Source: Xanthobacteraceae bacterium
GTDB lineage: Bacteria; Pseudomonadota; Alphaproteobacteria; Rhizobiales; Xanthobacteraceae
Direction of reading: 5' to 3'
NCBI GenBank assembly: GCA_025929595.1
Contig: JAICQA010000075.1
Location: 1 to 9,792, forward strand
DNA length: 9,792 nt
Under the pieces are notes generated by a model, which saw only the letters and a program-made list of their open reading frames with translations, searched no databases and was not told where the DNA came from. Below, piece by piece: positions 1-6,584 of this stretch (its first letter is position 1; the number at the start of each line of letters is the position of its first letter). The position numbers were made by a program, and so were the translations under genes.

Positions 1-1571
1 ATCATGGCGGGCGCGTTGGTGTTGCCTGAAATGACGTTCGGCATGATCGAGGCGTCGATCACGCGCAAAGCGTCGATGCCGCGCACGCGCAGACGATCGT
101 CCACCACGGCCATGGCGTCCTGACCCATCTTGCAACTCCCCGCCTGGTGAAAGACCGTGATCACGGTCTGGCGCGCATAGGCGAGAATTTCATCCTCCGA
201 CCGCACGTCTTTCCCCGGCGTAAGTTCTTCGGGCTCGAAGCGCGCGAGCGCGCGGCTTCCAACGATCTCGCGCGTGATGCGGATGGCATCGACCGCGACG
301 CGGCGGGCTTCGGGCGTGCCGAGAAAATTGTGCAGGATCGACGGATGCGCATGCGGATCGGCGCTCTTGATTCGCACGTACCCCACGCTCTGCGGGCGCA
401 CGACGGCGATGCCGCAGGAAAGCCCCGGCCATTTGTGCAGCGGGCCGCCGAAGCGGTCGGAGCTGATCGGCGACACGTGATAGTGCAGGTTCGGCGTGTC
501 CTGCGACGGGTCGCTGCGCGTGAAGGCGCAAAGCTGCGGCGGCTGCACGCTCATGGGCCCGCGATGAGTCAGCAGATAGTAAGCGCCCATGGCGTAGCGG
601 CGCAGCGGATTGTTCACCCATTGATTCAGGGTGACGGTGTTCTTCACCCGGTAGGTGCAGCGGATCTGCCAGTGATCCTGCATGTTCTCGCCCACGCCCG
701 GCAGTTCATGCAGAACTTCAATGCCGTGCTCGCGCAGCAGCGTGCCGGGGCCGATCCCGGAAAGCTGCAAAATCTGCGGCGATCCGATGGCGCCGGCAGA
801 CAAAATCGTCTCGGCGCCCGCCGCGGCGAAATACAGCTTGCCCTCGCGCCAGTATTCGACGCCGGTCGCGCGCCTTCCCTCAATGAGGATTTTCTTCACG
901 TGCGCGCGGGTCAGCACGCGCAGGTTCGGCCGGTGCATCACGGGATGCAGGAACGCCTGGGATGCAGACGCGCGACGGCCCTTGATGACCGTGCCCTGAA
1001 AATAGCCGACACCCTCGTTGTCGCCGCGGTTGTGATCGTCGTTCGGCGGGATTCCGTAATCGAGCGCGGCCTGCCGCCATGCCTCGACGATTTCCCAGCG
1101 GATCCTGTTCTCCTGAACGCCCAATTCGCCGTCGCAACCATGGGCGTCGTCGCCGCGGCGCGGATATTTCTCGATGCTCTTGAAGTACGGCAAGACATCA
1201 TCCCAGCCCCAGCCCCTGTTGCCGAGCTGGCGCCAGATGTCGTAGTCGCGCGCGTGGCCGCGGATGTAGCACATGGCGTTGATCGAGGACGATCCGCCGA
1301 GCACCTTGCCGCGCGGCACCGGCGTCACGCGATTGTCGGCGAAGGGCTCCGGCTCGCTCTGGTAGCACCAATCGACTTCCTTGTTGCCGAGGAGATACGG
1401 CAAGCCGGACGGCGTCCTGATCCAGAAGCGATCGTCGCTGCCACCGGCTTCCAACAGCAGCACGCGGATTTCGGGATCGCCCGTGAGACGATTGGCGAGC
1501 ACACAGCCCGCGGACCCCGCACCAATGATCACGTAATCATAAGTGCCGGCGGGCTCCGCGCGCTCGCTCAT
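1..1571 (-). CDS. GMC-family FAD-dependent alcohol/choline-type dehydrogenase (C-terminus cut by window edge)
   Basis: Oxidises an alcohol with FAD, in the choline dehydrogenase / alcohol dehydrogenase branch of the GMC oxidoreductases. I translated it directly: 523 codons are in the window and, against a usual 530-550 residues, about 15-20 are missing. Visible landmarks are the dinucleotide fold YDYVIIGAGSAG (residues 11-22, GxGxxG), an acidic residue E41 after the second strand, GMC signature 1 with GKVLGGSSSIN (88-98), signature 2 GAIGSPQILQLSGIGP (about 255-272), and the catalytic pair H475 (VFHQAGSCKMG) and N519 (SGNTNAP). The pair is spaced 44 residues apart, as in choline oxidase H466/N510. 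There is no signal peptide, so it is probably cytoplasmic or membrane-peripheral. The ATG at 1571 lies 2 bases after the stop of the flavin monooxygenase gene, so the two are almost certainly co-translated. The substrate is not identifiable; choline itself is not implied by the neighbours. Confidence 0.95.
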   Translation of the reverse strand, partial: MSERAEPAGTYDYVIIGAGSAGCVLANRLTGDPEIRVLLLEAGGSDDRFWIRTPSGLPYLLGNKEVDWCYQSEPEPFADNRVTPVPRGKVLGGSSSINAMCYIRGHARDYDIWRQLGNRGWGWDDVLPYFKSIEKYPRRGDDAHGCDGELGVQENRIRWEIVEAWRQAALDYGIPPNDDHNRGDNEGVGYFQGTVIKGRRASASQAFLHPVMHRPNLRVLTRAHVKKILIEGRRATGVEYWREGKLYFAAAGAETILSAGAIGSPQILQLSGIGPGTLLREHGIEVLHELPGVGENMQDHWQIRCTYRVKNTVTLNQWVNNPLRRYAMGAYYLLTHRGPMSVQPPQLCAFTRSDPSQDTPNLHYHVSPISSDRFGGPLHKWPGLSCGIAVVRPQSVGYVRIKSADPHAHPSILHNFLGTPEARRVAVDAIRITREIVGSRALARFEPEELTPGKDVRSEDEILAYARQTVITVFHQAGSCKMGQDAMAVVDDRLRVRGIDALRVIDASIMPNVISGNTNAPAM

Positions 1572-1573
1572 GG

Positions 1574-2854
1574 TCAGAGTCCGTACATGCCCCAGGGCAG
1601 GCCGAAATGCAGACGCGCGAGCCCCGACTGGTAGGCGTTAAACTGCGACGAGGAATGGCCGCGATACATCGCGACATCGTTGAAGTAACGCTGGATCTTG
1701 TGGCCCTTGCGCGCCGGCGAGGAGCCCGCGGTGTGGAACATCAACTCGACCGCGTCGCAGGCCATGCGCCCGGCGTGCTGGATCATGCCCCAGAGGCGCA
1801 TGTTGTCCTCGAGCGTGATGGGCGTGCCGTCCTTCGCCCAGCGGTCGCAATAGTCGTGGTACATCTCGCAGCCCTTGAGCATCAGGGCTTCGGCAGCGTC
1901 GGTCAGCGTCAGCGCCTCGCCGAACGAGCGCTGGAAGTCCGCGTGCTGGAAGCGCGGGATCTGCGGCATCGACAGCGTTTTGCGCGTCCTGATGATCTCT
2001 TCGTACTCATCGAGCGCCGCGCGCGCCGCACCCACCACCGGCATCACGAGTGTCGCGTGAAACGGGCCCGCGAGGCGGCCGAGATACATCGGATTGCCGT
2101 GCAGGCGCGTGCCGGGCGTGCCTTTCTCCATGCCCGCCGGGTCGGAGCCGAGGCCGGCTGAGAGAAACCCGACATGATGCTCGGGCACAAAAATGTTCTC
2201 GACCTGCACGCTGTTCGAGCCGCTCGCGCGCATGCCGAGCACGCGGTCGCCGCCCCAGTCGTCGAGGATGCGGTAGCTGCCTTTCGGGACCGCGGCGTGG
2301 GCATGCTTCGGCGGCTCGCCGTCACGCCTGATGAAGCAGCCGCCGATGAAATGCGTCGCATAGGGAACGCCTGAGCAATAATCCCAGGTGCCGTTCATGA
2401 TGTAGCCGCCATCGGCGGGCGTGAGCGTGCCCATGGGCGGAGCGCGATGCGGCGCGATAAAGTGGCCGTCCTTGCCGAACAACTCGATCTGTCCCTGCTC
2501 CGGCCAATGCGACGCCACCTCGAAGGCGTGGGAGGCGGCGAGCCCCAGGCACCAGCCGACGCCGGGATGGCCCGCGGCGATCTCCGTCATCGTCTTGTAG
2601 AACGTTGGGAGATCAAATTCGTAGCCGCCGAACATCTTCGGCTGCGTGCAACGGTAGAAGCCCGCTTTGATAAAATCCTCGTGCAGCTCGGGCGAGTAGG
2701 TGCCGCGTTCGTCGTTCTCGTCCTGCTGCGCGCGCAGCTTGGGACGCAGCGCGACCGCACGCGCGACGATCTGCTTCGGGGTGAGATTGGGTTCGGGAAC
2801 GGGGACCGGAGACCGCTTGGCCGGGTCGCCGGAAATACTCAGGCCATTCGACAT
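1574..2854 (-). CDS. Acyl-CoA-dehydrogenase-fold flavin-dependent monooxygenase (oxygenase component)
   Basis: 426 residues with the acyl-CoA dehydrogenase fold. It resembles the reduced-flavin-using group D monooxygenases (HsaA, HpaH-C2, DszC) more than true acyl-CoA dehydrogenases. What shows this: an N-terminal helical domain with FIKAGFYRCTQPKMFGGYE (61-79), the middle-domain motif GGYIMNGTWDYCSG (149-162) typical of these hydroxylases, DDWGGDRVLGMRASGSNS (198-215) and VENIFVPEHH (218-227). The C-terminal helix carries RYFNDVAMYRGHSSS in place of the acyl-CoA dehydrogenase catalytic glutamate region. The ATG at 2854 has TAGGA about 8 bases upstream. Such enzymes need a separate flavin reductase, and none is in the window. 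The gene is coupled to the GMC dehydrogenase downstream, which fits hydroxylation followed by alcohol oxidation. The exact substrate is unknown; an aromatic, terpenoid or sulfur compound are all possible. Confidence 0.88.
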   Translation of the reverse strand: MSNGLSISGDPAKRSPVPVPEPNLTPKQIVARAVALRPKLRAQQDENDERGTYSPELHEDFIKAGFYRCTQPKMFGGYEFDLPTFYKTMTEIAAGHPGVGWCLGLAASHAFEVASHWPEQGQIELFGKDGHFIAPHRAPPMGTLTPADGGYIMNGTWDYCSGVPYATHFIGGCFIRRDGEPPKHAHAAVPKGSYRILDDWGGDRVLGMRASGSNSVQVENIFVPEHHVGFLSAGLGSDPAGMEKGTPGTRLHGNPMYLGRLAGPFHATLVMPVVGAARAALDEYEEIIRTRKTLSMPQIPRFQHADFQRSFGEALTLTDAAEALMLKGCEMYHDYCDRWAKDGTPITLEDNMRLWGMIQHAGRMACDAVELMFHTAGSSPARKGHKIQRYFNDVAMYRGHSSSQFNAYQSGLARLHFGLPWGMYGL

Positions 2855-2912
2855 GCGGCGATCCTACACGCCCGTCGCCGCCACGTCTTCCGTGCCGATC
2901 GCAGTTCGCACG

Positions 2913-2930
2913 ATTGGGCTGAAGCCCAAT
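2913..2930 (-). terminator. Hairpin just after the sco stop codon
   Basis: A perfect inverted repeat, ATTGGGCT / AGCCCAAT, begins two bases after the TAA of the SCO gene. In RNA it gives a 7-bp stem (AUUGGGC/GCCCAAU) closed by a UUCA tetraloop. No run of T follows on the minus strand, so it is not a classical intrinsic terminator. It may be a weak terminator or a 3'-end stabiliser separating sco from the monooxygenase-GMC pair. Directly beside it (2891-2912) is CGTGC-N12-GCACG, a possible operator in the 78-base gap before the monooxygenase gene. Confidence 0.45.
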
Positions 2931-2932
2931 AT

Positions 2933-3526
2933 TTACAGGTAGCGCCGCAAATCCGCGGCGGCCTCGTCGGCCGGACGCTTCAGGTTGAAGGGCGCGACGA
3001 AGCGGCCGTTCTTGTCCATCAGGTAGACGATGGCCGAATGATCCATCGTGTAATTCCCGCCTTCGAGCGGCACGCGCTTGGCGTAGGCCTTGTAGGCCCT
3101 GGTGACCGCATCGATGTCGGCCTGCGATCCCGTCAGCGCCGAAATGCGTGCGTGGAAACTTTGCAGGTAGTCCTTCAGCTTTTCCGCTGTGTCGCGCTCC
3201 GGGTCGACCGAAATAAAGATCGCGTTGACCTTCTCCGCGTCGGGCCCGAGGCGGCGCAGGACTTCGGACATTTCGAAGAGGGCAGTCGGACAAATGTCCG
3301 GGCAATTCGTGAAGCCGAAGAAAACGAGGACCGGCTTGCCCTTGAAGTCGGCTTCCGTGACCCTGCGGCCGTTCTGATCGGTCAGCGAGAACGGACCGCC
3401 GACCGCCGAGGGGCTGATCGCCACCTCGCCGCCGCGCGGCCAGAGGACGATTGCGATCGCTGCGAGGGCTGCGGCGCCTGCAAGCAATGCTGCGGTCATG
3501 GCGAGAATGCGGATCGTGCGGGTCAT
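2933..3526 (-). CDS. sco: SCO1/SenC/PrrC-family copper chaperone or thiol-redox protein
   Basis: 197 residues, the normal size for the family. SCO proteins are membrane-anchored thioredoxin-fold proteins facing the periplasm. They deliver copper to the CuA centre of cytochrome oxidase or act as thiol reductase/redox sensors. An N-terminal membrane anchor is visible (residues 6-29, ILAMTAALLAGAAALAAIAIVLW), followed by the thioredoxin-like domain. The copper ligands are present: CPDIC (C75 and C79, CxxxC in FTNCPDICPTAL) and the distal H163 (YTMDHSAIVYLMD). The start is the ATG at 3526, 27 bases after the small membrane protein gene; its Shine-Dalgarno is weak, consistent with read-through from upstream. 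No cytochrome oxidase structural genes are in the window. Copper delivery to an oxidase encoded elsewhere, or a redox role tied to the neighbouring persulfide dioxygenase, both remain open. Confidence 0.95.
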   Translation of the reverse strand: MTRTIRILAMTAALLAGAAALAAIAIVLWPRGGEVAISPSAVGGPFSLTDQNGRRVTEADFKGKPVLVFFGFTNCPDICPTALFEMSEVLRRLGPDAEKVNAIFISVDPERDTAEKLKDYLQSFHARISALTGSQADIDAVTRAYKAYAKRVPLEGGNYTMDHSAIVYLMDKNGRFVAPFNLKRPADEAAADLRRYL

Positions 3527-3553
3527 TGCGAGCGCCGTATCTGGGTTGCGCCG

Positions 3554-3739
3554 TCAGAAGCAGTAGGCAATGCCGGCGGCGACAACTTCAAAGAAGACGG
3601 CGGAGCCGAGCGTGAACCAGAGCGCAACGGTCCCAGCCATCAGGACGGCAATGAAGGCACTGAGCCCCCAGAGCGCCATGCGTCCCAGCGACGCGCTGCC
3701 CTGCGGATTTACGCGTGCGGTGGTCATTTCCTCGGCCAT
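3554..3739 (-). CDS. Small uncharacterised inner-membrane protein (61 aa)
   Basis: I do not recognise a named family. The 61 residues start with a polar 18-residue N-terminus. Two hydrophobic stretches follow: about 19-43 (GRMALWGLSAFIAVLMAGTV and on to the ALWF end) and about 44-61 (TLGSAVFFEVVAAGIAYCF). It therefore has one long or two short membrane segments and ends in Cys-Phe. The ATG at 3739 is preferred; an in-frame ATG four codons later has GAGGA too close to serve it. The gene lies 40 bases after the metallohydrolase stop and 27 bases before sco, on the same strand, so it is probably in one transcript. Its position suggests an accessory role for sco or for respiratory membranes, which is inference only. 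That it is a real gene is supported by its placement in an otherwise uncovered gap and by clean hydrophobic coding. Confidence 0.75.
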   Translation of the reverse strand: MAEEMTTARVNPQGSASLGRMALWGLSAFIAVLMAGTVALWFTLGSAVFFEVVAAGIAYCF

Positions 3740-3779
3740 GCGGTGAATCTAGGACCGATGCGCCGCAATTTCCAGCCGA

Positions 3780-4712
3780 TCAAAAGCGGTTGAGCGGTAT
3801 GCGCAAATAGCGATGGCCGTCGCTTTCAGGCTCCGGCAGCCGGCCCGCGCGCAGGTTGACCTGCAGCGCATGCAGCATGCGGTCGGGCAGCGGCAGCGTG
3901 CGGTCGCGCTCGCTGCGGATGCGGACGAATTCCGCCTCGCCGACTCCGTCCTTTACATGGACGTTCGACGCCTTCTGCTCCGCGACCGTCGACTCCCATG
4001 CCGGTTCGCGGCCGTCGTGGCAGTAGTCGTGGCCGACGAAGAGCCGCGTTGTGCCCGGCAGCGCCAGGATCGACTTGATCGAGCGATACAGCGTCGCGAC
4101 ATCGGCGCCGGGGAAGTCCGCGCGCGACGTGCCGGAGTCCGGCTGCATCAGCGTGTCGTGGACCAAGGCGGCATCCTCGCCGACGATCAACGTGATCGAA
4201 GCAAGCGTGTGGCCGGGCGACAGCATCACACGTACCGGCAGCGTGCCAAGGTCGAAGCTTTCGCCGTCAGCGAAGACGCGGTCGAATGTCGATGGTTCGA
4301 AGGCGTCCGGCATGTTGTAGAGCTTGCGCCACACGACCGCGATGTCCCTCACCTTCTCGCCGGTCGCGAGCCGCGTGCCGAGTTTGTCCTTCAGGTATGC
4401 GCCGGCAGAGAAATGGTCGGCATGCGGGTGGGTGTCGATGACCCAATCGACCGAAAGCCCCGCCTGCTCGACGTGGCGCAGAATTTCGTCGGCGCTTCGC
4501 GTGCCCGTGCGACCGGCCTTCGGATCGTAATTCAGCACCGGATCGACGATCATCGCCCGCCGGCTGGCCGGATCGCTCACGACGTACTGGATGCTGCCGG
4601 TGTCGAGCTCGTAAAAGCCCGCGACGTCGGGCGAGCCGGCCCCGCGCGACGAGCTCGTTTGAAAGGTCCGCATGGCCCATGGTGTCAAGGCCGCGGGCAA
4701 AAGGAAAGACAC
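3780..4712 (-). CDS. Metallo-beta-lactamase-fold hydrolase, persulfide dioxygenase (ETHE1/Blh) type
   Basis: Likely a mononuclear iron sulfur dioxygenase that oxidises glutathione persulfide to sulfite, as ETHE1, PDO and Blh proteins do. 310 residues from a GTG at 4712. The metal site is complete: THPHADH (94-100) with H95, H97, D99 and H100, then SPGHT (H168), HDTL (D186) and GHDY (H228). The subfamily mark PDSGTSRADFPG (191-202) corresponds to the GRTDF loop of ETHE1, which separates this group from glyoxalase II and beta-lactamases. The C-terminal region (265-310) is longer than in human ETHE1, as in bacterial Blh proteins. The start is uncertain: an in-frame ATG at 4673 (residue 14) would give 297 residues and begins closer to where homologues start. 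The gene follows dctM by 21 bases and so probably shares the TRAP transcript. No rhodanese domain is fused. Confidence 0.9.
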   Translation of the reverse strand: MSFLLPAALTPWAMRTFQTSSSRGAGSPDVAGFYELDTGSIQYVVSDPASRRAMIVDPVLNYDPKAGRTGTRSADEILRHVEQAGLSVDWVIDTHPHADHFSAGAYLKDKLGTRLATGEKVRDIAVVWRKLYNMPDAFEPSTFDRVFADGESFDLGTLPVRVMLSPGHTLASITLIVGEDAALVHDTLMQPDSGTSRADFPGADVATLYRSIKSILALPGTTRLFVGHDYCHDGREPAWESTVAEQKASNVHVKDGVGEAEFVRIRSERDRTLPLPDRMLHALQVNLRAGRLPEPESDGHRYLRIPLNRF

Positions 4713-4733
4713 CGGTCCGGCGGACGGCCGCCC

Positions 4734-6041
4734 TCAACCCATCTGATTGACCAGAAACAACGAGAGCGACGGGACGGTGATCAGGAGCGCCAGCCAAAAC
4801 AGGTCGGCGATCACGAAAGGCATGGCCCCGCGATAGATGTTCACCAGCCCGATGTCGGGGACCATGGTGTTCATGATGAAGCAGATGATACCGACCGGCG
4901 GCGCGATCATGCCGATCTGCACCGTGACCACGACCAGCACGCCGAACCAGATCGGGCTGAAGCCCAGATCGTTGACCACGATGGGAAACACGATCGGGAT
5001 TGTGAGGAGAATGATCGCCAGCTCGTCCACGAACATCCCGACGACGATGTAGAAGGCGAGAATGACGATGACGACGCCGAGCGGTCCCACCGGCAGGCTG
5101 GTCAGAAAATCCGCCAAGAGCTGCGACATTTGCGTGACGGCGAGGAAAAACTGGAACAGAAAGGCCGCGATCAGGATGAAGAAGATCGAGGCCGACGTAC
5201 GCAGTGCCTCAACCAGGCTGGTCTCGATGCCCTTCCAGTCGAGCTTGCGACGCAGGAGGCCGATCACCAGCGCGCCGATGACGCCGACGCCGGCAGCTTC
5301 GGTGATGGTGACGAAGCCGCCATAAATGCTGCCCATGACCAGCACGAACAGCACGAGCGTCGCCCACACGTCCTTGAGACTGTCGATCTTCTCCTGCCGG
5401 CCGGCGCCGGCGCTGCGCGGCATCCATTCCGGCTTCAGCGAGTAAACGATCTGGATGGTGACGCAGTAAAAGGCGATGCAGATCAGTCCCGGGATAATGC
5501 CGGCGATGAATAGCGAGGCGACGTCGGTTTCGGTCAGGATCGCGTAGAGAATGAACATGACCGAGGGCGGGATCATGATGCCGAGCGTGCCGCCGGCGGC
5601 GATCACACCGGCCGCGAAGCCGGGGTCGTAACCCGCGCGCCGCAGCTCGGGCAGCGCGACATGGGTCATGGTCGCCGCGCTCGCCACCGACGAGCCGTTG
5701 ATCGCGGCGAACCCGCCGCAGGCGAAGATCGTCGCCATCGCCATGCCGCCCGGAAAACGGCCGACCCAGGCGTTGGCGGCGCGAAACAATTCGCGGCTCA
5801 TGCCCGACACGCCGACCAGCGCGCCCATCAGAATGAACAGCGGCACGACGCTGAAGTTGAAGTTGGTGACGGTGCGGATCGGGCTGTCGATCAGGATGCC
5901 GATCGCGGGCTCGATGCCGACCAGATAGGCAAAACCCGCGACCGCCACCGAACCGAGGCTGACGGCGATCGGCACGCGGATAAGCATGAGCACCAGCACG
6001 GCAATGCAGCCGACGATCGCAACCAGCGTCTCCTGGGACAT
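4734..6041 (-). CDS. dctM: TRAP transporter large membrane subunit DctM
   Basis: The ion-coupled translocating subunit of a tripartite ATP-independent periplasmic transporter. 435 residues with roughly a dozen membrane segments, the normal size. Family marks include the GGFAAINGSSVASAATM loop, the GGTLGIMIPPSV hairpin, and near the C-terminus LLTIPIVFPIV followed by IGMIAPPVGIICFIMN. I placed the start at the ATG at 6041 (MSQETLVAIVG) rather than at an upstream in-frame ATG at 6080. The 6041 start has AGGAAG about 7 bases upstream, that site overlaps the dctQ stop codon, and the extra 13 residues are polar and would overlap dctQ. The gap to dctQ is 11 bases, so translation is coupled. It works with DctQ and one or both of the binding proteins encoded just upstream. 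Confidence 0.96.
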   Translation of the reverse strand: MSQETLVAIVGCIAVLVLMLIRVPIAVSLGSVAVAGFAYLVGIEPAIGILIDSPIRTVTNFNFSVVPLFILMGALVGVSGMSRELFRAANAWVGRFPGGMAMATIFACGGFAAINGSSVASAATMTHVALPELRRAGYDPGFAAGVIAAGGTLGIMIPPSVMFILYAILTETDVASLFIAGIIPGLICIAFYCVTIQIVYSLKPEWMPRSAGAGRQEKIDSLKDVWATLVLFVLVMGSIYGGFVTITEAAGVGVIGALVIGLLRRKLDWKGIETSLVEALRTSASIFFILIAAFLFQFFLAVTQMSQLLADFLTSLPVGPLGVVIVILAFYIVVGMFVDELAIILLTIPIVFPIVVNDLGFSPIWFGVLVVVTVQIGMIAPPVGIICFIMNTMVPDIGLVNIYRGAMPFVIADLFWLALLITVPSLSLFLVNQMG

Positions 6042-6052
6042 GAAAAATCTTC

Positions 6053-6514
6053 CTATCGGCGCTCGATCACGACCTGCCACCAGCGGATGCCGGCGGTGCC
6101 GACCGCTGCCAGAATGCCCAGCGAGGCGAGCGTGTAGCCGGTCCAGATCGGGATGCGGAGTTCTGCGGAAATCTCGCCTGCGGCGAGGATGTCGAACACC
6201 TTGAAGGTGATCGCGTAGCCGAACAGCGCGATGAACAGGAAGTTGATCGTGTAGGCCGCGACGTCGAAGACGCGGCGCACGGGATTGCTCGCCATTTCAT
6301 GCAGGATATCGACCGTGATCTGCCGATCGGCATAGGTGGCGGTCGCGATGCCCCAGCAGATCGCGATGCCCTGCAAGGTCTGGCCGACGACGAAGCCGTC
6401 GGGGATGTGACTGTTGAAGGCATAGCGAAGCAAGGCTTCGGCGAAGGTGATGATCGCGAGCAGGCCAATGAAGTAGCCTGCCGTCCGTTCGACGATGGCG
6501 ACAAATCGATTCAC
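6053..6514 (-). CDS. dctQ: TRAP transporter small membrane subunit DctQ
   Basis: 153 residues with four predicted membrane helices (about 12-28, 43-61, 84-105 and 122-142), the DctQ topology. The conserved FAEALLRYAFNSHIPDGF segment after helix 1 matches the family's E-x-x-x-RY-x-F pattern. It scaffolds DctM and contributes to binding-protein docking in the inner membrane. The start codon is GTG at 6514 with GGGAA about 7 bases upstream. It lies 70 bases after the end of the nearer binding-protein gene, with a hairpin in the gap, and 11 bases before dctM. Confidence 0.94.
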   Translation of the reverse strand: MNRFVAIVERTAGYFIGLLAIITFAEALLRYAFNSHIPDGFVVGQTLQGIAICWGIATATYADRQITVDILHEMASNPVRRVFDVAAYTINFLFIALFGYAITFKVFDILAAGEISAELRIPIWTGYTLASLGILAAVGTAGIRWWQVVIERR

Positions 6515-6543
6515 GTCGAGTTTCCCAGCCCGGCCGCGAGAAC

Positions 6544-6570
6544 GCCCGCCGAGACCGTGTCCCGGCGGGC
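6544..6570 (-). promoter_or_regulatory. Intercistronic hairpin between dctP (proximal) and dctQ
   Basis: Perfect 8-bp inverted repeat GCCCGCCG / CGGCGGGC with an 11-base loop, 14 bases after the dctP stop. No T-run follows, so complete termination is unlikely. Hairpins at this place commonly protect the binding-protein message or attenuate read-through into the membrane subunits, which are needed in lower amounts. The structure is seen; its role is inferred. Confidence 0.5.
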
Positions 6571-6584
6571 GATGCTCAATGAGA

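Noticed and set aside
147..1634. 495-codon open frame on the plus strand
   Set aside because: Antisense to the GMC dehydrogenase. Its translation is Arg/Ala/His-rich without family motifs, while the minus strand shows all GMC signatures.
2447..3793. 448-codon plus-strand open frame
   Set aside because: Runs antisense across the start of the monooxygenase gene, sco and the small membrane protein. It has low-complexity charged composition, no domain and no plausible ribosome site.
3813..5513. 566-codon plus-strand open frame, the longest in the window
   Set aside because: Shadow opposite the metallohydrolase and dctM. The Asp/His/Arg-rich tail is the antisense reading of membrane-helix codons.
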